A DNA stretch of 64,000 nucleotides from Bacillota bacterium (GTDB lineage: Bacteria; Bacillota; Desulfotomaculia; Desulfotomaculales; VENG01): the NCBI GenBank assembly GCA_009711705.1, contig VENG01000001.1, forward strand, positions 203,889-267,888, in the 5' to 3' direction. Both the position numbers and the translations under genes were made by a program. Of this stretch, positions 45,408-54,045 are shown in pieces. Within the stretch, counting starts at the first letter, position 1. Each line of letters opens with the position of its first letter. The notes below the pieces were generated by a model, which was given only the letters and a program-made list of their open reading frames with translations, searched no databases and was not told the origin of the DNA.

Positions 45408-46435
45408 TAGCTAACCGACCTCGCTTCCGAACCCTGAATATCCGCCAATACTTCCCGGATGTCCAGATTTACAGGGCAGTTTTGAATGCATCTGCCACAA
45501 CCTACACAAGCCGTGGCGTTATTTACATCTATGAAATACTTGAATTTATGCATAACGCGGTTGCGGAAACGCTCTTTACCGCTGGGCCGCGGGTTGTGAC
45601 CGGAACCGTGTATTGTAAACTGTGGGAACATACAGGAATCCCAATTACGTACGCGGCATCCATCGCAATCTTTTGCTTCATCTACGATGTCAAAACAATG
45701 ACAGGTGGGGCAGGAGTAAGTGCATGCAGCACAGCCTATGCATTTCTCAGAAATAGAATCCCAAATTTCGTCGTAGAAATTGCTGTCTAGCTTTTGCTTT
45801 AGGCCGTCAATGTTAACATTGGATACAACTGCTGCACCTTCCTTGGTTTTAGCTGCTGCTTGCTTGTCAGCCTCAGAGGCATCGGAGGCTGCTGCCGAGG
45901 TCAAAACTTTTTTGCCTTTGTCGGTAAGGACTTCTACCACGTATTTATCTCCGATGTCTACTAAAAGCAGGTCTAAGTTAGTGGTATCAAAAGGACCGCC
46001 CTCAACAGATGTACAGAAGCAAGTGTTTTGCGGCTGACTACATCCTATCCCTACCAGTACGGTATTCTCCCGCCTGGTGAGGTAATAGGGGTCCTCGTAC
46101 TTATCATTGTTAAAAACATTATCCAAAAGGGCAATGCTCTTGGCATCACAGGGGCGGATGCCGAAAATGACCTTTTGCCCGCTGTCAATTTTTTCTTCCA
46201 GGTGTGCACCCTGTTTGTCCACTTTATAGGAGAACAGTTCTTCGGTTTGCGGGAACAGAATCCCTTTAGGGGGAATCTTAGAATTACTGTAATCAAGCGT
46301 TGCATCTGAACCGGAAGTGATTGCTTTGAACATTGTATAATTGTCTTGCTTAACCGGTGCAAATACTTGGTAATTGTTCTTCAGGCTGTCCAGGAAGTTC
46401 GGGATATCTTGCTTAGTAATTATCATATATTTCAC
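45407..46435 (-). CDS. flxB: FlxB-type 4Fe-4S protein (AsrA/HydB-like)
   Basis: The N-terminal ~200 residues are an AsrA/sulfhydrogenase beta-like domain with FGIRPCDAKSIALLD and an internal CSQPQNTCFC. The C-terminus has two 4Fe-4S motifs (CIGCAACTYSCPTC; CVGCGRCIQNCP). It lies between flxC and flxA, with one-base overlap. It is expected to conduct electrons from FlxA to FlxC/MvhD. 342 residues, normal for the family. Confidence 0.88.
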   Translation of the reverse strand: MKYMIITKQDIPNFLDSLKNNYQVFAPVKQDNYTMFKAITSGSDATLDYSNSKIPPKGILFPQTEELFSYKVDKQGAHLEEKIDSGQKVIFGIRPCDAKSIALLDNVFNNDKYEDPYYLTRRENTVLVGIGCSQPQNTCFCTSVEGGPFDTTNLDLLLVDIGDKYVVEVLTDKGKKVLTSAAASDASEADKQAAAKTKEGAAVVSNVNIDGLKQKLDSNFYDEIWDSISEKCIGCAACTYSCPTCHCFDIVDEAKDCDGCRVRNWDSCMFPQFTIHGSGHNPRPSGKERFRNRVMHKFKYFIDVNNATACVGCGRCIQNCPVNLDIREVLADIQGSEARSVS

Positions 46436-46436
46436 C

Positions 46437-47390
46437 TCATTCCTTCACCAAAAAAGGTTGTGGGTCGTCGGACTCAAAGGTGGAGAGAGCCGGCTTATCT
46501 TCCATGTTAACGCCTGCCTCGGCATCAAATAGTTCCTTAGCGTCTTTGACCAGCTTGCGTGTCAAGATGCGCAGGTCAATACCCATGGGACAGGCACGCT
46601 CGCAAGCACCACAGTCAGTGCAGCGGCCGGCACCGTGAAATACCCGAACAGCCTGGAATAGCATGTTATCTTGAATGTCAGAAGCGCTCTTGCCTACCCA
46701 TTCAGGAGTGGAGCAGTCCACAAAACACTGTTCGCAGTAACACATGGGACAGGCATTTCTACAAGCATAGCAGCGAATACACTTGCTAAGCTCTTGCGCT
46801 AGATATGCGCGCCTTTCGGCGATGGGTTTTGCTTCAAATGCTTCGATATCAGCAAAGTCTTCTTTTTGCTCGGTAACAGCTTCTGTTACCATCTCGTCGT
46901 ATATCACCGGATTTTTATGAGTGCAAGCAGCACATGAACGGTGGAGAACATCGGCGATGTTAACGGTTTTCTCAAAATCATGTCCCTTGAGTACTAAAGA
47001 GTCCTCTTTACACTCTGCTGCAATGATTTCTTTGCCTTCAAACAGGTCAGCAACCTGTTTTCTATCTATCATACCACTGCAGGGAACACCGATAATATAA
47101 AGGTTATCCCTGTTAATCTGGTTTTCCTTCATTAAAGCTACGATTGACCTGGAGTCACATCCCTTTACTACTACCCCTATTTTTTGTTCCTTTTTACGCA
47201 GGTAGTTAGCCAGGTTGTTTTCACAGGTACAATTCCATGTTAATTTCTCCGCTTCTTCCGGCTTGCGGATGAAGGCGGGAGTACTGCGGAGAGGCTGGCT
47301 GCCTTCAGCAAAGCCAATTACTACATCGACTTTGTTTTCTGTCAATAATTTCTTTGCCGCATCTTGAACCGCATTTACTATTCCTGACAT
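46437..47390 (-). CDS. flxC: FlxC-type 4Fe-4S protein (FrhB-like N-terminus)
   Basis: The N-terminal part resembles the F420-hydrogenase beta-subunit/HdrF-like fold (VVVKGCDSRSIVALMKE, GVPCSGM). The C-terminus has two 4Fe-4S motifs, CIRCYACRNACPMCYC and CTDCGACERACPMG. ATG at 47390 is preferred over an upstream GTG. It overlaps the end of mvhD. It is the third Flx subunit of the module; its direct redox partner is inferred from the Desulfovibrio Flx-Hdr model. Confidence 0.85.
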   Translation of the reverse strand: MSGIVNAVQDAAKKLLTENKVDVVIGFAEGSQPLRSTPAFIRKPEEAEKLTWNCTCENNLANYLRKKEQKIGVVVKGCDSRSIVALMKENQINRDNLYIIGVPCSGMIDRKQVADLFEGKEIIAAECKEDSLVLKGHDFEKTVNIADVLHRSCAACTHKNPVIYDEMVTEAVTEQKEDFADIEAFEAKPIAERRAYLAQELSKCIRCYACRNACPMCYCEQCFVDCSTPEWVGKSASDIQDNMLFQAVRVFHGAGRCTDCGACERACPMGIDLRILTRKLVKDAKELFDAEAGVNMEDKPALSTFESDDPQPFLVKE

Positions 47391-47818
47391 CCGCAACACC
47401 CCGCTTTCTTGTCAATTAAGCCCTCATTGGGCCCCAGTTGCTTTACTTTTTCTGTTACTTCACCAACTAACTCAGCGAAACGACCGCCTTCAGAAGCCGA
47501 AACCCAAGAGAAGTTAACACGGCCTTCGTCAACCCCCATATATTCCAAGAGGCTCTTAAGCATGGCAAATTTCCTCCGTGCTACCAGGTTGCCACTAACA
47601 TAGTGGCAGTCGCCGGGGTGTCACCCGGAGGTAAGAATGCCATCAACGCCGTTACGTAAAGCATTAATTATAAATAAAGGGTTAATTCTGCCGGAGCACG
47701 GTACACGGACAACCCGTACGTTGGTGGGGTATTGCATCCTGCCCACACCCGCCAGGTCAGCACCGGCATAACTACACCAGTTGCATAGGAACGCTACAAT
47801 CTTCGGGTCCCTTTCCAT
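47378..47818 (-). CDS. mvhD: MvhD/FlxD-type iron-sulfur subunit, putative selenoprotein (Sec66)
   Basis: The frame from ATG 47818 reads [15 protein letters not shown], then [19 protein letters not shown], and ends GCCGCQE. UGA (47621-47623) stands where the other copy has Cys in VAGCMEGDCHF, and family members usually read GCHPGDCHY. Both sides are conserved MvhD sequence in one frame, so selenocysteine is the simplest explanation. The protein (146 aa) should connect HdrA with FlxABC. A pseudogene is unlikely because the frame is intact and conserved past the UGA. Confidence 0.85.
47590..47608 (-). promoter_or_regulatory. putative bacterial SECIS in mvhD
   Basis: Past the UGA, TGCCACT and AGTGGCA form a perfect 7-bp stem with loop ATGTT, located 20-24 bases after the UGA. 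The loop distance is the same as in mvhD2 and includes GU, as in known bacterial SECIS loops. Confidence 0.6.
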
Positions 47819-47840
47819 TATTCATTTCCCTCCCCAGTTG

Positions 47841-50800
47841 CTACAGCGCATTTATCATGGCTACGATTTGTTCGTTGGTGCAACCCTTGACGTTCAGCGC
47901 TCCAGGCCGACAAGAAGATGCACATGCACCGCAACCCTTGCACAGAGCTTCATTGACTACAGCTACTTTTTCTTCTTCATCAATAGAGATTGCTTGTGCC
48001 GGGCACACAGACTCACATGCACCGCAGCCTGCGCACAAACGTTTATTAACCGATGCGCATTTACCTTCAACAGAAATGGTTTCGTTAGCCAGTACGGTAC
48101 ATGCCCTACCGGCAGCAGCTTTGGCCTGGGAAATATTTTCTTCCAGGTTTTTAGGTCCGTGGGCTAAACCCGCCATGAATACTCCATCGGTACCGAAATC
48201 AACCGGACGTAACTTAAGGTGTGCTTCCAGGAAGAAACCTTCTTGGTTAAGTGGTACCTTATAGAATTGGCTCAGCTTGCTGTTGTTTTCTTCCGGAGCA
48301 ACTATGGCAGCAGCGAGGCCGAGTACGTCAGCCTCAATGACAATGGGTACTCCCAAAACATGATCGGTTGTGGTTACCTTAACAGTGTTATCACCCGGTT
48401 CAACTACCGGCTTGTTATCTTCTGAATACCGGATAAAGATTACACCCTTGTTTCGGGCTTCACGGTACATCTCTTCAAAGAAGCTGTAAGTCCTAATATC
48501 ACGATAAAGGATATATACGTTGGCATCGGGATGCTTGTCTTTTACTTTTAAGGCCAACTTAATGGATTTGGTGCAGCAAATGCGGCTGCAGTAAGGGCGT
48601 TCGCTATCACGGGAGCCTACACATTGGATAAAGGCAAAGTTTTTAGCCTCAGCAACTTTGGCGTCTCCGTCGTCAAAGGCACCTTCCAGTTCCAGCAGGG
48701 TCATCACCCTGTCATTTTGACCGTAAAGGTATTCGTTGGGCTTATATTCGTCTGCCCCGGTAGCTATTACGGTAACACCGTGCTGAATTTCCTGACCGTT
48801 AGTTAATTGGGTAGTGAAGTTGCCCACAAAGCCTGTTGCACTCGCAATACCTGAACCTGTGAATACGGTAATTGACGGGTTAGCATTTACCTGCTTAACC
48901 AAATCGCCCACAAAGGCCTGTACATCTTCGCCTCTCATACCGTAACGGATGCGATTAGCGGTACCACCAAGCTTATCTTCTTTTTCTACTAAGCTTACCT
49001 TGTATCCTTGTTCAGCTAAGTTTAGGGCATTAGTCATACCGGAAACGCCGCCACCGATTACCAGTACATCGTGGTTCATTTCCAGTTCGGAGCCTTGGAT
49101 GGGCTCCAATAAGCCGGCTTTGCTGACCGCCATCTTTACGAGGTCCTTTGCTTTTTCCGTTGCCTTCTCAGGCTCATTCATGTGTACCCATGAACACTGG
49201 TCCCGAATGTTTGCCATTTCAAATAAGTTGGGGTTCAGGCCAGCCTCTCGCAGTGTTTCCTGGAACATAGGCTCGTGTGTCCTGGGACTACAGGAAGCTA
49301 CAACAACGCGGTTAAGGTTGTATTCTTTAATGGCTTCGGTAATTTGAGCCGATGTGTCTTGTGAGCATGCATATAATTTTTCGTCTGCGTAGGCAACGCC
49401 AGGCAGTGTCTTGGCATATTCAACAACACCGGGAACATTGACTACGCTGCCGATATTGATACCGCAGTGGCAGATAAACACGCCGGTGCGGATAACTTCA
49501 CCTGCAACATCTGTCTCCGGTGGGAACTGTTTTTCCTTAGTTCTTGTCCCGCGGGCATCCGCCAGGATGGCACCGGAATTGGCAGCAGCAGCACTGGCCT
49601 GTATAACAGTTTCGGGGATATCCCGGGGCCCGCTAAAGGCACCTGCAACGTATACACCGGGTTTACTGGTTCCTACACCGGTGAGCTGCTCTGGCTCGCA
49701 GAAGTTAAAGTTATTTAATTCCAGGCCAAGCTTTCCAGCCATTTCAGTAAATTCTTTTGGTGGCTCTAAGCCTACAGAAAGAACTACCATGTCAAACTCT
49801 TCCGTTTTGACGTTACCGTCTTCTGCGGCGTAGCGAATAATGAGGTCTCCGCTGTCGTCCTGTTTTGGTTTTACATCAAATATACGGGACCTTACGAAAT
49901 TTACGCCCTGCTCGTTTTTAGCTTTTTCGTAATACTTTTCGAAGTCTTTACCGTAGGTGCGCATGTCCATGTAGAAGATGGATGTATCTAAGGGATACTC
50001 GCAGTGCTCCTTGGCAATCACAGCTTCTTTAATGGCATACATGCAACATACGGACGAACAATATCCGTGGTCTTCACGGCAGTTACGGGAACCTACACAT
50101 TGCAGCCAGGCAACCTTTTTGGGCTCTTTGCCGTCGGAAGGCCGCTGTAGGTGTCCTCCAAAGGGGCCGGAGGCACTTAGGATGCGCTCAAATTCTAGAC
50201 TGGTAAGTACATTAGGAACTTTGCCGTAGCCGTAATAATCCAGCTTACTGGCATCAAACTTTTCAAAACCCGGGCTCAAAATAACAGAACCCACTTCTAC
50301 TTCAACGGTTTCATCCTGCATGTCGTGGTTAATAGCGTTTGCCTGGCAGACTTCTAAACATTTACCGCAGGCTTTAGGCTTTTTAACCTTAAGGCACCTG
50401 GACTTGTCAATTGCATATGCGTTGGGGTATGCCTGAGCATAAAGCTTATAAATGGCTTTACGCTTGCCCAGCTTTTGGTCAAACTCGTCGTCAACTTTAA
50501 CAGGACACTCTTCTGAACAAGAACCACAGCCGGTACATTTGTCCGGATCAACCAGCCGGGCGTTCTTTTTAATGGTAGCCTTGAAATTACCGGGCTCTCC
50601 GTCAAGGTCTACCAATTCGGCACAGTTGAGAGTCTCAACATTCAAGTGACGGCCACACTCCACCAACTTGGGAGACAAAATACACATGGAACAGTCGTTG
50701 GTCGGGAAAGTTTTGTCGAGCATAGGCATAGTTCCACCGATGGCCGGTGATTTATCAACCAGGTATACATAGTAACCTGAGTCGGCCAGGTCGAGGGATG

Positions 50801-50870
50801 CCTGTATGCCGGCAATACCAGCACCAACTACCAGAACAGCACCGATTTTGTCAGGTTTAGTGGTACTCAT
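47841..50870 (-). CDS. hdrA: heterodisulfide reductase subunit A-like flavoprotein (second copy)
   Basis: At 1009 residues it is closely related to the copy at 41100. It has the FAD motif VLVVGAGIAGIQASL, NDCSMCILSPKLVECGRH, ferredoxin motifs CTGCGSCSEECP and CGKCLEVCQ, a second FAD-like region (VLVIGGGVSGMTNAL) and C-terminal CAGCGACESVCP and CKGCGACASSC. It heads the hdrA-mvhD-flxCBA unit behind a consensus promoter and a ~330-base leader. The AGGAGG site stands 15 bases before the ATG, further than usual, in a segment GGATGTGATGC shared with the other copy. No hdrB/hdrC genes follow. Confidence 0.94.
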   Translation of the reverse strand: MSTTKPDKIGAVLVVGAGIAGIQASLDLADSGYYVYLVDKSPAIGGTMPMLDKTFPTNDCSMCILSPKLVECGRHLNVETLNCAELVDLDGEPGNFKATIKKNARLVDPDKCTGCGSCSEECPVKVDDEFDQKLGKRKAIYKLYAQAYPNAYAIDKSRCLKVKKPKACGKCLEVCQANAINHDMQDETVEVEVGSVILSPGFEKFDASKLDYYGYGKVPNVLTSLEFERILSASGPFGGHLQRPSDGKEPKKVAWLQCVGSRNCREDHGYCSSVCCMYAIKEAVIAKEHCEYPLDTSIFYMDMRTYGKDFEKYYEKAKNEQGVNFVRSRIFDVKPKQDDSGDLIIRYAAEDGNVKTEEFDMVVLSVGLEPPKEFTEMAGKLGLELNNFNFCEPEQLTGVGTSKPGVYVAGAFSGPRDIPETVIQASAAAANSGAILADARGTRTKEKQFPPETDVAGEVIRTGVFICHCGINIGSVVNVPGVVEYAKTLPGVAYADEKLYACSQDTSAQITEAIKEYNLNRVVVASCSPRTHEPMFQETLREAGLNPNLFEMANIRDQCSWVHMNEPEKATEKAKDLVKMAVSKAGLLEPIQGSELEMNHDVLVIGGGVSGMTNALNLAEQGYKVSLVEKEDKLGGTANRIRYGMRGEDVQAFVGDLVKQVNANPSITVFTGSGIASATGFVGNFTTQLTNGQEIQHGVTVIATGADEYKPNEYLYGQNDRVMTLLELEGAFDDGDAKVAEAKNFAFIQCVGSRDSERPYCSRICCTKSIKLALKVKDKHPDANVYILYRDIRTYSFFEEMYREARNKGVIFIRYSEDNKPVVEPGDNTVKVTTTDHVLGVPIVIEADVLGLAAAIVAPEENNSKLSQFYKVPLNQEGFFLEAHLKLRPVDFGTDGVFMAGLAHGPKNLEENISQAKAAAGRACTVLANETISVEGKCASVNKRLCAGCGACESVCPAQAISIDEEEKVAVVNEALCKGCGACASSCRPGALNVKGCTNEQIVAMINAL

Positions 50871-51205
50871 TTAAGCATCACATCCGTCCTCCTAGATTTG
50901 GCTATTGGGGGGAATAAATTAGGTTATAAAGCCCCCGGCCAAGAAGGTAACCGCTTAGCTAACTGGTCAACGATAACTCAATGGAATCCCGACTTAAATA
51001 TTTTAAAAACTGATGTGAAAGGTGTTACATATAAAACAATTAGAAAAAAATTAAACTTTCGGTTTTTTTAACCGATGAACTGTCCTGTGGTCATTAAGAA
51101 ACGTTTACCAGCCTGAGGTTAACCTTATTAATGGCGCCTTTATAAACTTAAGAAATTTTGCCAGGTACTGCATTGCTTGAAATTGAGCCGGGATACCCAC
51201 ATCTT
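50871..51205 (-). promoter_or_regulatory. long 5' leader of the hdrA-flx operon
   Basis: About 330 bases lie between the consensus promoter and hdrA. It includes a short CGGTT/AACCG hairpin with a following T-run (about 51040-51075) and a GCCCCC/GGGGGG pair near 50905-50938. It holds no ORF and does not match the tetrahydrofolate, cobalamin or c-di-GMP riboswitch cores I know. A regulatory leader is possible. Confidence 0.4.
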
Positions 51206-51211
51206 GTTCCT

Positions 51212-51240
51212 AGTATAATATTTCTCTATGGGGCTGTCAA
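51212..51240 (-). promoter_or_regulatory. sigma-A promoter of the hdrA-mvhD-flx operon
   Basis: TTGACA (51235-51240) and TATACT (51212-51217) are separated by 17 bases on the minus strand. It lies downstream of the acsE terminator, so this operon is transcribed independently of acs. Confidence 0.78.
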
Positions 51241-51314
51241 TTCCTCTGAACACCCGTGAAAAATGGTGAAAAAGGTTAACAATGATTTGATAAAATCGTT
51301 ACGATTATGTAAAA

Positions 51315-51352
51315 AAAGGGCAGGAACCCCCTTTTAGGAATTCTGCCCTTTA
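51315..51352 (-). terminator. terminator after acsE
   Basis: AAAGGGCAGAA pairs with TTCCTGCCCTTT, followed on the minus strand by a T-run. It separates the acs genes from the hdr-flx operon. Confidence 0.85.
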
Positions 51353-51360
51353 GAAAAAAA

Positions 51361-52155
51361 TTATCTTTGCAGGTACGTTTTGACAAAAGAGTCGCAGTAA
51401 ATGTCCTGGTTCATCAGAACCCGGGCTGCTGAAACTTCCTCCACCATCTGGGTATCGTAAACATCGGCAATGGCGGAATCAAGTCCACAGGCCATGCTCA
51501 TAATGAGAAATGTCCTGTTAATTAAGTGACGGTTAGCGCACCCCTGGGAAGAGTTGCTCAGTCCCATAGTTGTTTTTGGCGCCGGGTCGGCCAGAGTTTT
51601 TACTTGACGCAGGGTTTCCAGAACCTCTACGCCGTGCTCTTGGGCCACATTACAAGGGAGCATCAGCGGATCTAAGAAGAGGTCATCAGTGGGAACACCG
51701 TTCATGTCGCAATTTACAACAATTTCCATGGCCAGTGCAACACGGTCAGCGGCACTCTTAGGAACACCCTTATCATTCATGGTCAGCCCTATTATTGCAG
51801 CATTGTATTTAGCAGCCAACGGAATGTATAGGTCCATTTTGAACTGGTCAGCGGTAGTGGAATTGATCATGGCTTTTCCCTTATGAACCGCCAGGCCTGC
51901 CTCAATGGCCTTAGGGTTGGTGGAGTCAATGCAACACGGCAGAGGGCAATCCTCTTGAGTAACTTTAACCAGCCATTCCATTACCTCAGGCTGATCTTTG
52001 GGGTCCACGGTGGGACCGGTGTTAACATCAAGGTAACGTGCCCCTGCCTCGTATTGTTTTTGAGCATGCATTTTTATTGGCCCGGGATCTTTACTAAGGA
52101 TGGCATCCCGAATATCCGTAAACATGCCGTTAATACGCTCACCAATAAGGATCAT
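51361..52155 (-). CDS. acsE: methyl-THF:corrinoid iron-sulfur protein methyltransferase
   Basis: The 264-residue TIM barrel has the pterin-binding signature LIGERINGMF, then DVNTGPTVDP and GLSNSSQG. AcsE moves the methyl group of methyl-THF, made by MetFV, to the cobalt of AcsCD. It is the last gene of the acs operon, 21 bases after acsD. Length matches the Moorella enzyme. Homology to MetH-type pterin domains is domain-level only. Confidence 0.95.
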   Translation of the reverse strand: MILIGERINGMFTDIRDAILSKDPGPIKMHAQKQYEAGARYLDVNTGPTVDPKDQPEVMEWLVKVTQEDCPLPCCIDSTNPKAIEAGLAVHKGKAMINSTTADQFKMDLYIPLAAKYNAAIIGLTMNDKGVPKSAADRVALAMEIVVNCDMNGVPTDDLFLDPLMLPCNVAQEHGVEVLETLRQVKTLADPAPKTTMGLSNSSQGCANRHLINRTFLIMSMACGLDSAIADVYDTQMVEEVSAARVLMNQDIYCDSFVKTYLQR

Positions 52156-52175
52156 ATTGTAACCTCCCCCTATTT

Positions 52176-53117
52176 CTAATATTCGTTGCTTTGCATCAGC
52201 TTATCAAAGTGGGTCTGAAGCTGTTTCACCGATTCGGGGTGTCTGAGTATAAACAGTGCACCGCCCGACTGTGCCATGGCAGTAGAAGTAATTACTTCCC
52301 ACAGGATGGCACGCTTTTTCTGCTCACCCCATTCAGGCATATCCTCTGCCTTGGCCTCTTTGGCTTTCCATGCTTCCTGGCCAACGTTACAGAAAATGGG
52401 CATGGACAGCATCTTATCCCCCATCAAAGCACCCAGACGGGAACGCTCCATGATGGAGTAACAATACTCAATACCGTACCCCAGTGCACCAACCAGCGGG
52501 TCAATGACAATCTTGTTGGGTGGCAGGTTCATTTCAGTGATCAAAATGTTAAGCTGCTTGGCCAGGTTAATGTCCAGCGGGCTGGAAGCAATAATGCTGT
52601 GTCCGTGAACCAGGCAGGTAGCAGTAAGTGTTTTGTAGTTATTTTCAGTAGCCGGGCCGATCAAACAGTTCTTGCCGGAAAGGGCCTCGCCCACTACGGG
52701 AAGAATTTCTGCGTCTTTTTCTTCTGCACCGCATCCGAGTATGATAAGAGGTACATTAACTGCCTCTGCAACTGCTTTGGCCGTCTCGGCACATTGTTCG
52801 GGTGTGGCATCTTCATAATCAGGATTTGCACTTTGTAAGCGCAGTGCAATAATGTCTGCACCGTATTCAACATTTTTCTTAGCCCAGGCAACCGGGTCCG
52901 ACATAACACCGGCAAACGGTTCTTTTACAGGCTCAGGCCATTCAGCCGGTTCCATATCCCATACTTCAAGGGCCATAACAGGCCGATGGGGAATTGCGCC
53001 TTCAAAGTGTAGAAATGGCAATGTGCTTTCGCCGCCAATTGTTACGGTATTCTCAGTACCAAGGACCACTTCGCCAACTTTGCTGGTCCATTTTTCCTTT
53101 ACTATATTAACAGCCAT
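52176..53117 (-). CDS. acsD: corrinoid iron-sulfur protein, small subunit
   Basis: The 313-residue TIM-barrel protein pairs with AcsC to hold the corrinoid. Recognisable segments are VLGTENTVTIGGESTLPF and EYGADIIALRLQ. It lies between cooC2 and acsE, as in Moorella-type acs clusters. No Cys cluster is present, as expected for the small subunit. Confidence 0.95.
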   Translation of the reverse strand: MAVNIVKEKWTSKVGEVVLGTENTVTIGGESTLPFLHFEGAIPHRPVMALEVWDMEPAEWPEPVKEPFAGVMSDPVAWAKKNVEYGADIIALRLQSANPDYEDATPEQCAETAKAVAEAVNVPLIILGCGAEEKDAEILPVVGEALSGKNCLIGPATENNYKTLTATCLVHGHSIIASSPLDINLAKQLNILITEMNLPPNKIVIDPLVGALGYGIEYCYSIMERSRLGALMGDKMLSMPIFCNVGQEAWKAKEAKAEDMPEWGEQKKRAILWEVITSTAMAQSGGALFILRHPESVKQLQTHFDKLMQSNEY

Positions 53118-53197
53118 TTGTTCCGCTCCTTTCGCTCAGGTGTAAATCTTCTTGCATAAAAGGAAACTAAATTAAGGATATTTTTTTAGCACACTCC

Positions 53198-53956
53198 TTA
53201 AATAATTTCCGACTTTTGCAAGATCTGTGTAACGGCCTTTACTACGGCTGAGTCATCCGGCAAGTCAAACAACGGCTTGCTGTGCAGGTCGTATTCGTAA
53301 ACATCGCTGTCCAGGGGAATAGTTCCTGCCAATTCTAATCCAGTTTTCTCAATTTCCGGCATTAGCGAATCGAGGGTATCTTTTTCAACCTTGGTGACTA
53401 TCAAGTACAGTTGCTTAATGTCTAACTTCAATGAATCCACCAGTTGTTTTACGCGTCCGGCGGACCTAATCCCCCGGGCGCTGGCGTCGCTGGTAACAAA
53501 GAGGCAGTCCACATTTTGAGTGGTACGGCGGCTCAGATGTTCGAGTCCGGCCTCGTTGTCCATTACCAGGTAAGGATAATTTTCGGCGAGCTCCGCCATG
53601 TAACCGCGCAGCAAATTATTTGCAAAGCAGTAACAGCCGGCACCCTCGGGTCCCCCCATAACCATGAGGTCTACATTATCCCCTTCGGACAGAGACTGGT
53701 GTATACGGTACTGCATGTACTGATCTTTTGTCATACCGGCCGGAATGGAGTCCGTTGCATTATACAAACTTGCCAGAAGCTCTGAAATGGAATCCTCTAT
53801 ATCGAGACCCATTGCTTCATTTAAATTAGCATTAGCATCTGCATCAACGGCCAGAATAGGCTTCTTGCCATGTTTAATCAGCTGCCTGATGATTAATGAA
53901 GCAAGGGTAGTTTTCCCCGTACCTCCTTTTCCGGCTATTGCGATGTGAAATGCCAT
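53198..53956 (-). CDS. cooC: CooC/AcsF-type nickel-insertion ATPase
   Basis: A deviant Walker A GKGGTGKTTLAS at residues 9-20 marks a MinD/CooC-type ATPase. It also has an ADANANLN box and the conserved CxC-like region GAGCYCFANN. It likely inserts nickel into AcsB or CooS. It is embedded between acsC and acsD, which points to acetyl-CoA synthase maturation (AcsF). A second CooC protein is at 59845-60621. Confidence 0.9.
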   Translation of the reverse strand: MAFHIAIAGKGGTGKTTLASLIIRQLIKHGKKPILAVDADANANLNEAMGLDIEDSISELLASLYNATDSIPAGMTKDQYMQYRIHQSLSEGDNVDLMVMGGPEGAGCYCFANNLLRGYMAELAENYPYLVMDNEAGLEHLSRRTTQNVDCLFVTSDASARGIRSAGRVKQLVDSLKLDIKQLYLIVTKVEKDTLDSLMPEIEKTGLELAGTIPLDSDVYEYDLHSKPLFDLPDDSAVVKAVTQILQKSEII

Positions 53957-54045
53957 ATGGCCACTTCCTTCCTATGAATATTGCATTGACTTTAGTATTT
54001 ATCGGAACAGGGTACGATAAGATTCTTTACCGTTACTTCATGCCG

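Noticed and set aside
50871..51205. Tetrahydrofolate or cobalamin riboswitch in the hdrA leader
   Set aside because: I could not find the conserved core segments of either class.
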